From: Bathymodiolus brooksi
Lineage: Eukaryota > Mollusca > Bivalvia > Mytilida > Modiolidae
Assembly: GCA_963680875.1 (NCBI GenBank)
Contig: OY804575.1
Location: forward strand, 107,168,505-107,232,504
Length of the DNA: 64,000 nucleotides
Direction: 5' to 3'
In this document: piece by piece, positions 21,346 to 45,753 of the stretch
Numbering within the stretch: position 1 is the first letter of the stretch
How the letters are laid out: the number at the start of each line of letters is the position of its first letter
Made by a program: the position numbers and the translations under genes
Notes under the pieces: generated by a model
Seen by the model: only the letters and a program-made list of their open reading frames with translations
The model's database searches: none
What the model was told of the DNA's origin: nothing

Positions 21346-24299
21346 AAGTGTTGGATCTTCTGAAATTAAATTGTGTTCTTGCTAACATGCTACTATTATT
21401 TAATTCTCCAAAAACTGCCATTTACTGAGTTAGAGATAAATACATGTACATGTATGTGCAGGTTTATTTTTTAAACAATTGATGGAAATCTAGATATCAA
21501 AAGGAGAGGATTTAAATGTCATTAGCTGGTTTACCCTACCACATTAATTTATGACTGAAGCTACGACCTGTTTCTCCATCTGCCTTTGTCATTGTAGTCT
21601 TTATGTCTTGACAGTTTTAACTGTGAACCAGTTCATATTTGTTAATGAGGGCAGACCTGTCGATCATCCAGTGTGACGAAATGCTTGCATAAACCTTGTA
21701 TATTAAATGAAATTCATGAACACAATTTGTGTTTTAATATTTTATTTCTTCATAATAGATTTAACCAGCACCTTGCTATAAAAACACCTGCTGGTTACCA
21801 TAGGAACATGTTTTAAAATTCCCTATACAATATAAAACAGACTATTGTCTGAGCAGTGATAAATGCACCAAAAATATAAACTACATGTATATATAAACTC
21901 AACAATAATGGAATGATCTCCTTTCTGGCACAGAATATTTATATACTATTGCACCAAAACTTTCTTAAGTGAAAGGCTGTTCCATTTTATATTTTTATTT
22001 CCAATTTTTTCAATTAAATGTTCAACATTATCACATTGTTATTTCATGCAACGTTTCGACCATAAGGCCTTTATGAAGGATAAGTCTATAGAAATCACAT
22101 GATTTACAAAATGTCTTATTTATCTTAAATTTAATATTTAAAATAATAATTTAATTTGGGGGTTCAAAAACTAAAACATAAAAAGACCATCTTTTCCATC
22201 AGTTTTTGCCTTTTTTGTGATGTTTTTGCTAAATTGTGCAATTAAAATGGAACAGCCCTGACACAGCTTTAAGTTTATTCATTGTTTTAATTACATAAAA
22301 ACAAACATTCATGCTTTTCATTTCTATTTATTGTTTTAATTATATAAAAACAAACATTCATGCTTTTCATTTCAATACTGGTTAACAATCATTACATTTG
22401 CCATATTATTAAAACTGAACTATAAACATTAAAATACCTATGGTATATAATACTTTATCAGCTGACTTTTTTTGGGCATGTTCACGGTAAACAAACAGTC
22501 TTCATGCTAACCCACTTGCCCGAAAAAAGTAAGACTGGATTTGGACAAGTGAAAATTATGATTTTTTTTTTAATAAATATATAATTTTTCTAAATTTGGC
22601 TTTCGAGCAAATAGGTGAAAAAAATTAAGGCAAAAGTGGAACAAATCTACAGAATATCGGAAGAACTGACCAAGAAGAATACCTTGGAAAGTTGACTTTA
22701 ATACAATCTATAGAATATCAAAGGAACTTCCTGTGAAGAATATCTTTTAAAATTGGCTATGAATTCTAGACTTTTCTCCATAAATATTAGTGGTTATTGT
22801 TAACAATAAAATTAAATTTATTTTTACATGTGCTTAATAGCGTTATCATTCAAAAATATTTTCAAAATCATAATAAACCGACGTCAATAAGTATCAAAAC
22901 CTAGACGGTTTTACTCTGAAAATTTATCCATGAATTTACCTTAATACATACTTACAATAACAATCAGAATGAAGCTGCATATCACCTCATTATATATAAA
23001 AGTTAAAATTGGACATTTATCAAACATTCACATGTAAGATTCAAATAATAAGTATATTTAAACCTGCTTATATTTCTTTTATTAGTGATATAATGATATT
23101 TAACAGTTAGTTTTTTAGCTATTCTGTATATTTAGTATTGATCATTTAAATAAATGGCATGATATTGATATGACTAGAGAATAGGTTGACATGTATAATT
23201 TAATCAAATGAGTGTGGACATTGAATAAAAAATTGGTGACATCTTTCCCTTTATCAGACCAATATTTCTCAGTAGCTTAGAAAGTCAACTGATGAAAAAG
23301 GAAACATCTGTGGACATTCGATTTTGTGCTTTAAATATAAAGTTTACTCATATGTCACCATACTAAATTTGTACTTTGTGGGGCATTGAATTTCATGGTT
23401 AGATGGCATCATTGACCACCATATATATAACAAGTTAATATGCATTAATGAATTACCCTTTTTGAATGATTGCTTACAATACATAATGTTTATAAAAAAA
23501 AAAATTATAAAAAAAAAGGGGAGGATTCCACATCCTCAAATTGAAAATCGGTGAAAATCGAACTTTGTTTTGATAGAGGTATCATTGTAATGACATGTTC
23601 TAAAATGGTTCAAGGAAATCATATCATTAGTTAGACGATGGAACAGATCTTTGTACATTTGGGGCCTTGTTTAAAAAATCTCAGATGAAATCAATAACCT
23701 GATTTTAATTGATCAGAATTTATAAACAAAATTTGTCTGAATATAATTTTATTGCAATTAGATTTAACAATGTTTTATTAATGAAAATGAAATCGAAAAA
23801 AAGGACCCTGCAGTTAATACTACAGTGTATCTTTATCACTTCAACATACGGTATAATGAAAATCAATTGAGGAGAACATAATGCGGAGCACACAAACCAA
23901 TTGTTGTATGGACAATGACCATGTATATTGTTTACAACAAATTATTGTGATTGTATTAACAGCTATGTTATAGTAATGTAAATATATCAGATCAATCTAT
24001 ATGTAATGCTTCAAACAGCTGCTGTTTTAATAATGTATGGTTCAATAATATATTGATTTCACATCTTACATGTATTTCATAAGCAACATTTAACAATAAA
24101 TAACACACAAGTAAACACACATTTATTTAAAACAATATATCTTTTAACACATTTAAACAAACACTTATGTTGGCAATTTTTATTCATTTATGACTAGAAA
24201 GAAATTGTACTGATATGTGAAAAAAATGTGATTTAAAGTACAGTAGTTACATGAATTTAGTTTCTGAATGTTTAAAAAGAACATTGTAAAATTTACACA

Positions 24300-24705
24300 G
24301 GGCTCACCAAACCTGGCGAAAAGGGCAACTTTTTGTCTTGGTTTCAATGAAATTACCATATTTCTGCATCTAAGGTGATTTCTTAGTCACCCTGTCAGTT
24401 TTAGGAAGTTAGTACTTTTTCACCAATAACCATATTTTTTCTTTCACAATCACACATAAGGAGCTCAAGCTCCCATGTTCCTAAAATTTGATCTATACAG
24501 GGTTTGATATTCATTATTTTATTCAAAACTTGTTGAGTTTTGTGAAAGACAGGGGGACATGAGGTAGCAGGGAAAGAAACATTAAAACATCTGCAAGCTC
24601 TTCAGAAATTTCCCAGATTTTCCCCCACTTCTCCCTTATGTCAACAGAAAGAGAAGTCATGTTACCCTGTTTTTACCAAGTGTGGTTAGCCCTGTTTCAT
24701 CAAGC
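24300..24705 (+). repeat. dispersed repeat family C, about 400 bp
   Basis: GGCTCACCAAACC, TTTCAATGAAATTACC, CACCAATAACCATA, TTGTGAAAGACAGGGGG and AGAGAAGTCATGTTACCCTG recur in the same order at 62733-63155. A piece also occurs at 43098-43215. Type not identified. Confidence 0.65.
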
Positions 24706-25375
24706 TTCCTAGAAAATGAAATGATTTAACTTTTAAATCTGTCCTATTATCAGTATATTTGGATTAACCTTGAACATTTGTATGTGTTCTATATACAAGT
24801 GCTTATAAAATCAATTTCGAACAAGTGGATTTTAAGACTTGATTGTCCATTTGGGAAAATATACAGAATTAAATACAATGATATTCAATTTTTGGTTTTA
24901 AATTTCTGGCAACATAACATTTTCAATCTTACATTATTGAGGTCTTTATATTCAGCTTATTTATGGTGAAAACATGATCTAAATCTTAACAGAGACACAA
25001 TTTGCATGAACATGATTTTCACTTAAATACAATGCCTTGTCAAAAGCAAATGCCCAAGTTACAAGGAGGGGAAAAATGTGTTTATTTTTTCCAATTAAGG
25101 ATTTTTTTTCTCAATTATGCTTACCAAGTTAAGTTAGCTAATTTTCTAAATCTACAACATTTTCCTCTTTAGATGTACTATTGAGAAATTTAAAAGCTTT
25201 CGAAATCCACAAAATTTCATAAGAAAACATAACGGTAACATCCATACCTTGTTTAATGAATAACAATGTTGTGACATCAAAATAATGTATATCTTTATCC
25301 AACATCAAAACACCCATTGAAAAAAAATATTGAATGCTTTTCTCTCATTGGAGAAACATCAAAGGTAAAATAAAT

Positions 25376-25580
25376 ATAGAATAATGACAATTTTGAAGGT
25401 CGAGACAGACATTATTGCTAGTATCAGAGTGAGTCCAATAGGAATTGCTGTGACGCTAGTGCTAATGTATGTCAAGACTGCCAAAACTAGCATTATTGTT
25501 TTTATTTGTAATGCCATAATGTGATTAACATCACACTAATCGATAATTTTCAGTATTAGTCAGTCTGTAGATACTGACAA
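25376..25580 (+). repeat. dispersed element, inverted partner at 34235-34465
   Basis: GAAGGTCGAGACAGACATTA and TTGCTAGTATC, then CTAATGTATGTCAAGA, match the reverse complement of 34235-34465 over about 200 bp. Noncoding, MITE-like. Confidence 0.7.
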
Positions 25581-26341
25581 TATACCTCAATGAAATGAAA
25601 GTAAAATGTATAAATAACCGATAAAGAAATATATCAAACAAAACATCCATGTACATGATATTAATAAAAGCAGTAAGAAAGATGTGAGTCATCAGACTAA
25701 CACATGGAAAGAAAAAAAATCATGTTTAATTAAAATGATAAAATTAATAAAAATAACAGTAAAAGGGTTTTAAACTTGTTTTAGAACTTCTTTTGATTAC
25801 AGTTATTATACATAGACATGTAAAAAGTATTCACCAATGTAATCTTATTCTATATATTTCATTCAAATTAAAAAAATTAAAACAATTTATCTGGAGGTCA
25901 ATTCTTGTCTGACTTTAATAAAAATTTGTATCAACATAAGAAAAAATGTATGTTGTTTTCTGTAGTTTTTTTCAAATAATCTTTTGAAGTGCAATTTTTA
26001 AATATTCATGATGTAAACGCAAACTAAAATAAAATCACCGGTATTCAAACATATTATCACTGTATTGCATTTTTGATGTTCGAAGTGCTATTCAAAAACT
26101 ATGCTTTTGTTGATAAAAATGATCAAACTTGAAAAAGAATATTCTTTTGGATAATCTTTTTGAAAAATTGTGATTTTAAATGAAATACATAGCAAAAAAA
26201 ATTCAGTGAAGAATAATTTGTGCATACTTCTGTAGTTTGATTCATTCAAGTACTTTTATGCAAAAACCATAATTTTAGACTTATTTATTGACACCTTGTA
26301 ATAAATCTGACAAACGATCTTACTTAACAACTATATAGATA

Positions 26342-26492
26342 ACAGTAGTCCTACTCTTATAAGGCCTTCCTTTCTGCGATGAAAAATCTGGCCTTATGAG
26401 AGGGGTGTCCTCTATCTTGAGGGGGACAATTTAGTTGTATTTACTATTTCAGTGCATCTAAAATCTGACCTGATAAGAGGGGGGCTACTGTA
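26342..26492. repeat. inverted-repeat element, about 150 bp
   Basis: ACAGTAGTCCTACTCTTATAA at the left pairs with AAGAGGGGGGCTACTGT at the right. The interior includes GGCCTTATGAGAGGGGTGTC. It resembles other short CAGT-ended elements in the window. Confidence 0.55.
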
Positions 26493-27031
26493 TAAAGAAA
26501 CAAATATGCCTAATGTAAGTGAACTATCAGAGGAACAAAAACTTTAGCTAACTCTGACAAAATGAAGTTTAAAATCTATTTTCTCATTTTCTTAGCAATT
26601 TTCAAATTTAATTATTGATTTAATTTTACCAATTAAAAACAACGTGAAAGGTGTGGAAATAAAATCTTATATTTCGCTATCGCTGCTATTGTAGGGTGAC
26701 CTCTCTGGAGTTTTATGTTCATATCCTTTCTGAAATCATTTCTCATTGTTCAGAAATAGTTGTCATCCGTTCCTTTTTCTCTACAAACCACAAACATTTC
26801 CAATATTAAACGGAAGTAAAACGTGACTTTCACAGCTGATTTTCTTTTGTTGTCATCTGCTTTCCAGCAGTTTTAATGGATTTTTTTTCTTATCATATTT
26901 AATTAAATACCGTAAAACATATAAATTTTATTATTTCTATTCTCTGTCTCTTTTTTCTCGATTTTCGTCATATTCACTGATCTGTCATAGTTTTGAAAAA
27001 AGGGAGGTTTCCTCTGTTCAAAGTCAAAATT

Positions 27032-28794
27032 ATGGCTGCTGGTCAAGATCAAAATATCTGTGAAATATTTGCAGACACAGACAAGTGAATATGATGAAGA
27101 GTTCGAGGGCTTTGATATTAATGTTGATGATGATGAAAACATGGAAGTTATTGAAAATAGGGATTACTTTTTTTACCCTGAAAACTGGTCTGAAGGTAGA
27201 AAAGACCCCTTGATTGAACATGTCCAATTTTGTGAAAATGCTGGCATAAAAGTTCAGGTTGCAAATAACGCTTCAATTAGTGATTACTTCAACATTTTTG
27301 TTGATAGTGAAGATTTTGAGGATATGGCTACAGAAACCAACAGGTATGCAGAGCAATATTTTCAGAAAAATCCCAACCTTAGTAGATGTTCTAGATTTAG
27401 GATGTGGGTTAGCACAACAGCTGCTGAAATGAAACGATATCTTGCCCTTATATTTGCAATGGGACTTGTATCTCAGTCTGACATTAATGAGTATTGGAGC
27501 ACTGACCCGGTCACTTCTACACCCTTCTTTCCAGCCACCATGTCTGGAGATCGCTTCCTCCTGATAACATCTTTCTTTCATCTGGTAAATAATGATTCAT
27601 ATATACCCCGTGGACAACCAGGACATGATCCTCTGTTTAAACTTGGTTCTGTTTATAAACGCATTGTCAACAGATTCTTCTCCTCTTACACTCCACATCA
27701 GTATATATCGTTGGATGAAGGCATGATTCCTTAGCGTGGTCATCTCTCTTTCCGTGTTTATAGTCCGGATAAACCCGTCAAATATGGTATAAGAGCTTAA
27801 ATGCTATCGGACTCAACAAATGGTTATGTCTCTAAATTCAAACCCTATAGTGGAAAGTCTGCAACTGGTCCTAGTATGAATGGAGCAACATATGACTTGG
27901 TGATGAATCTTATGAGAGGCTTCTTTGAAAAGGGCTAAAACCTTTATTGTGATAATTATTACACTTCCCCGTAACTCTTTTGGGATTTATTTCAACTTGG
28001 TGTAAATGCTACAGGAACTGTCCGCTCAAACCGCTGTGGTATACCACAAGAAATCAAAACAAAGTCTCTAACAAACCGGGGTGATTTAGTTATCATGAAC
28101 AATGATCCAATGGTGCATCAAATTTCTCGATGGGAAGCCAGTTTACATGCTTTCAACTGTACATGGATCTGATATGTCAGCCACGCGCCGTAGGGATAAG
28201 GATACAAATGTGATTATAATGAAACCAAGCATGGTAGTCAACTACAATAAGTATATGGGTGGGGTTGACAGATCAGATCAAATGATATCTTACACAAATA
28301 GCATCGTAAAGTCTATTAAATGGTGGAAAAGGTGATCTTCCATGTTCTGGCTATTGCGGTGCTTGATGCATACATCCTGTTCAAGTCTCAGAATCCAAAT
28401 TCTGTTATCACACACAGTCTTTAGGAAGAGACTTGTTACTGAACTAGTGCAAAACAATGCTATGGCAGTAGTGGTTAGGGCCAGAAGACCTGTTAAGGCA
28501 CCACAACAGCTGGAACATCTCACTGGAAGACACTTTATTTCTAGAATAAAAACAAATGGCAAAAAGAGAAACCTTGCACATCTCTGTAAAGTTTGCAATG
28601 AAGCAGATAGAAACCATGCAGAACTAAGTGCTCAGAAAAGAAAGTGACCAGGTCACGAAACTGCATATGAATGTCAGATCTGCAATGTTTCTCTCTGTAT
28701 TGAACCTTGCTTTAGATTGTTCCATTCCTGTCAAGAATATGCCCTAGCATATAAACATTGGAAGACTGCAAACCAACCAACCGAGGAAGAATGA
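27032..28794 (+). pseudogene. decayed piggyBac-family transposase
   Basis: Catalytic landmarks of piggyBac DDE transposases are visible: SLDEGMIP, YCDNYYTSP and GGVDRSDQM, each with its aspartate. The N-terminus is acidic (EYDEEFEGFDINVDDDE). The likely ATG at 27032 enters the main frame after a one-base insertion near 27086. In-frame stops occur at 27732, 27798, 27936, 27972 and 28645, and frameshifts near 28105, 28335 and 28423, so it cannot encode an active enzyme. The C-terminus retains a Cys-rich domain (CQICNVSLCIEPC, FHSC) as in intact relatives. No convincing TTAA-flanked terminal repeats were found. Confidence 0.85.
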
Positions 28795-28892
28795 CTTTTC
28801 CAGTTGACCTGATCTAATAATATCTTTTCCATGAAATGTTCTTCAATATTAATCAGTTGATATGAAAGCTTCAAATGTTTCCATTCTTTTTT

Positions 28893-29158
28893 ATGGTTAT
28901 GGTTTATGGTTTTTAACACCACTTTCAACAATATTTCAGTTATATCACGGCAGTCAGTTTTATTGGTGGAGCAAACCTGAGAAAACCAATAACCTGTCAC
29001 AAGTCACTGACAAACTTTACCACAATCATAATATTGTATCGAGTACACCTCACAATGAACAGGGTTCGAACTCACAACTTTAGTGGGTGGTGAAAGGCAC
29101 TGATTACACAGGTAGTTGTGAATCCAACTACCATACGATCACGACCACGACAGCCCCC
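28893..29158 (-). repeat. SINE-A, near full length
   Basis: GGTTTATGGTTTTTAACACC begins the reversed tail, and AGGGTTCGAACTCACAACTT and CAGGTAGTTGTGAATCCAAC are the reversed B-box and A-box regions. It lies about 100 bases after the piggyBac pseudogene. Confidence 0.75.
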
Positions 29159-29999
29159 AAAAATGTGGAAATGCAAATCCAACAAATCAATAATAAATGA
29201 CACAATAACAAATACAACCACACAATTCCAATTAATAATGTAAATGGAAATTATAATGTTATCAACAAATAAGGGTAATAACAAAATTACCAAACACAAA
29301 GGTACTGGTCTGAAGGGAAATGCATAAACCATCGTCCATAAACAGACCAAATCGAAAATCCACAACCGGAAAACTGTAATGGCCCTGACTTGGTACAGGC
29401 TTTTCCGATGGAAAAGGTGGGTTGAATGTTTTTTCTCAGTGCCAAACTTCCTGCTTCCACTATGTTTATAAGGTTTCAGTTGTAACAATGAAGAGTAGTA
29501 TTGTCAACATTACAAGTACAACATAGGTCAATGTCCTAATGACACTAATTTAAACCCAAGGAAAAATCTTGCATATTAGTTTCTTAGATGTATCCGATAA
29601 AATACTTGCTCATTGTCATATATATATATACCTTTAAATACAATTATATATAAAAATCTAAGTGCACTAATTCTCTCTTTCATTGCAAAGAAAAAAAATA
29701 TTGTTGTCACAAATAAACAAGAGGGGAGACAATTATAGAAATAAGAGTGACCACAACTCCCATATAGTACCCAATATATAAACATCAAACAAGATTTTAA
29801 CACATGTTTAGTAGTGAGTTGTCTTACAAAATTACCCCGGTAAATAGTTCGAGTAAAAAGTTGATAGGAAACAAATATCACAACACACCTGAAATCCTGA
29901 AGAAAGTGACATCCAACTCAACTATTCATCTAGTGAGTATTATAAAACATCTGAGTAGAAACTTAATGAAATGTGTAACCAAGCTCTTTAAAACATTTT
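29159..29999. other. AT-rich intergenic stretch, nothing recognised
   Basis: No conserved coding similarity, SINE or inverted-repeat element was recognised. A short ATATAT run lies near 29620. Confidence 0.4.
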
Positions 30000-30560
30000 T
30001 TTTAACATTCCTGTTTTTTTCTTAAATTCTTGCTTTTAAAAATAAAACAAAATTGAGCTTGATTTGAAGAATTTTTCGCAAAAAATTGCAAAAAAATATG
30101 TTGCCATGGCAACCATGATAGTATGTGTAAAACATTTGTTTAACATTCCTGATATTTTTTTTAATTCTTGCTTTTAAAAATAATTTTAAAAAATTGGCTC
30201 GATTAAAGATTTTCATTTTTCACAAAAAAAAATTGGGGGGGGGGGGATATGTTGCCATGACAACCATGATAATTTGTGTAAAACATTTGTTTAACAATCC
30301 TGATATTTTTTTTAATTCTTGCTTTAAAAATCATTTTAAAAAATGGGCTTGATATTAAAAAATTTCAATTTTCACAAAAATTTAGGGGGAAAAGATGTTG
30401 ACATAGCAACCATTGTAATATGTATAAAAAAATGTTTAACATCCTGATATTTTCTTTTAATTCCTGCTTAAATATTTTTTTTTCAAATGGACTTTATTTG
30501 AAAAAAAAATCATTTTTCACAAAAATTTAGGGAAAAAATATGTTGCCATGACAACCATGA
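30000..30560. repeat. tandem array, four units of about 147 bp, each with an X-box-like palindrome
   Basis: Units repeat AACATTCCTGATATTTT, TTCTTGCTTTTAAAAAT and TTCACAAAAA, each ending in a GTTGCCATGGCAAC-type palindrome. The palindromes lie at 30100-30113 (perfect), 30251-30264, 30397-30410 and 30542-30555. Confidence 0.75.
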
Positions 30561-31303
30561 TAAAATGTGTCTCCAAAGTTTTGAAAATCAAAGTATACTC
30601 AACTAACATCATTTCCTGTAAATAATATCTACAAGAATTTCAACTACAGAGCAAAATAACAAAAAATGCTAAATTTTGTGATATTTCTTCAAAACAATTC
30701 AACATACAGGTAATATCTTGTGTATACAATTCAGCATGGTAAGGGTTAAAAATTCAAAAACAAATGTATCATATTTGTGTTTGCTTCCTTTTTTTACGTA
30801 CAAGCTGTAATAAAGAAGAGAGTGATATTGAATGGTATCAGGAAATAAAAATTAACCAATTACCAAATATAACATACATAAAAAAAACCACAAAGTTCAC
30901 TAAAAACAATAAAGTACAAAAGGATATTCTCTTTTTTATCTATATCGGTGTATTTAAAAGAATTGAGCAATAACAGTATATAGTTATGAAGATAAAAAAA
31001 TATTATAATTCAATAAATATTGAAATATAATTGATAAAGAAACAGTGTAATAAGAGTAATTGTAAAGAACCTCACAGAAACTATTACATAAAAATAATGA
31101 AAAATATCAAATTATCTCCCTTACCTAGATTAGCTAAAGGAGATAACTTGCTTGTAAAATTGTCACCCTTTAAAGCACCAGTAAGTTTTAAATACAAATA
31201 TATACATTTCAACAAGAAAAAAAGTTTATTTTAAATACAAATATTCACATTTCAACAAGAAAACAAGTTTATCATTACCATATTTAAATTTAAGGGGCGT
31301 TTA
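30561..31303. other. AT-rich intergenic stretch, small duplication only
   Basis: Near 31187-31270 a segment with AAATACAAATAT and CATTTCAACAAGAAAA is present twice in tandem. Nothing else was recognised. Confidence 0.4.
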
Positions 31304-31555
31304 GGGTTGTGGCGTGTAACGCCACTTTCAACAATATTTCAGTTATATCGTGGAAGTCAGTTTTATTAGTGAAGGAAACCGAAGTACCTGGAGAAAACCA
31401 CAGACCTTCCGCAAGTCACTGACAAACCTTATCACATAATGTATCGAGTACATCTCGCCATGAACGGGATTCGAACACACAACTTTAGTGTTGATAGGCA
31501 CTGATTGCACAGATAGTTGTAAATCCAATTACCATATGAACATGACCATGACAGG
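31304..31555 (-). repeat. SINE-A, near full length
   Basis: GTGTAACGCCACTTTCAACA starts the reversed tail; ACGGGATTCGAACACACAAC and GGCACTGATTGCACAG give the reversed head. Confidence 0.75.
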
Positions 31556-32361
31556 CCTATTCAAATTTTAGACAACCATCTTTTATATGTATATTTTTAA
31601 CAAAGACATAAAATTTCTATTTTTATAATGATGATGAAATTTAGGATGGGCTTGATTAAAAATGTATTGTTAACAAGATAGTTGGTCCCACAGCTTGCTC
31701 TATCTAACCAGAGTGAAATGTCATTTACACAACAGAAACAATACATGTGACATTTACATTCTGGTTAATATCTGTAAAAGTATTCATCGTTTTACATAAA
31801 TACTTTTACAGGAACTTGGGAATACATGGATCTAGTAAAATGCAATTCGACATTAAATAAATATATTTGAAAATTAAATTCTTCTATTTACAAAGAAATG
31901 AATATTCTCCATGTCAGAAGAAAACATGTAATTTTTTCACTCTTTTTTTTTAAATTCATGATTAAAATACTGATATATATGTTAAGTAACTATCAAAGCA
32001 AATGTTACACAGATGGTTCATTATACATATTTACTGACTAGTTGTCTTTAAGAGACAAAAGCATAACTTTGTTAGAAGTCCAATCAAATTAACTAGATAT
32101 TACCTGATCAAAACTACTAATCAAGTTACATTTTCCATGACAAAAACAACCAGAATATTTCATGTTTTTTTTAATAAAATGTACCGTAATTGCCCAAATT
32201 AAGGCCTTACTAGCATGTCTACAAATATTAGGCATCTCAGTCTGTGCTATGAACACAATGATGAGTTAGTATAATGGAAGCACCATCACCAAAGATTGCA
32301 CTACATGAGACAAGGCCTTGATCTGTCTTTATCAATCTAACATTGTAAGGTGTGTGAAGTC
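31556..32361. other. intergenic or SLC30A7 3' UTR, AT-rich
   Basis: This lies directly downstream of the SLC30A7 stop on the minus strand and should include its 3' UTR. I could not fix the cleavage site. TTTACATAAATACTTTTAC-like segments repeat near 31790-31812. Confidence 0.4.
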
Positions 32362-45371
<13,010 letters not shown>

Positions 45372-45753
45372 ATTTTCAATTGAATGTTGTTACAGGGTCT
45401 TTTTTATCACCACATTCGGTTGAAGTCTCTTTAGACACGTCTTGTCAAGAGTGTTTCCGGGCCGAAATGTTTAGCATTTATTTTCGTATTTTGTGACTTC
45501 CGGTTTGTATCTGATACAATATTCAGTAAAATACTGATGATAATGTTATAATTTATTATTTCCTCTATCATAGAAAAATCCAAATTATATTACCATTAAC
45601 ATAAAAGCATGAAAATGCAAATTTAATTTTTACGAAATTATATATGGGAAAGTAGAATGACTTTTTATTCATCGTTTCGTTTCGTTTTCAGTGTGTTTAA
45701 TCCCCTGGTTTATGGTTTAAAATATTTCCAAAAAGTAAAATGACATTTCAATA
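45372..45753. promoter_or_regulatory. shared head-to-head promoter region of SLC30A7 and NADK2
   Basis: Only 382 bp separate the two start codons, which point away from each other, so both 5' UTRs and promoters must overlap here unless upstream noncoding exons exist. ACTTCCGG at 45496-45503 reads as an ETS/GABPA-type site on the minus strand, and TTTCCGG at about 45454-45460 is a second weaker match. No TATA box is clearly placed. ETS sites are common in bidirectional promoters of mitochondrial genes (established knowledge); use here is inferred. Confidence 0.6.

Larger units (their letters stand above)
21346..26341. other. AT-rich intergenic stretch, no gene recognised, SINE-poor
   Basis: No copy of SINE-A or SINE-B occurs in these 5 kb, unlike the rest of the window. 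Contents seen: a fragment with CAACGTTTCGACC near 22049, a 53-bp tandem duplication near 22265-22372, a dispersed repeat at 24300-24705 and an inverted-repeat element at 25376-25580. TTTATT near 21742 would be an AATAAA signal on the minus strand. Confidence 0.5.

Noticed and set aside
29072..29488. A 138-codon minus-strand frame
   Set aside because: Its start lies in unique AT-rich DNA and its end in a SINE-A copy; composition is hydrophobic and low in information, with no recognisable domain.
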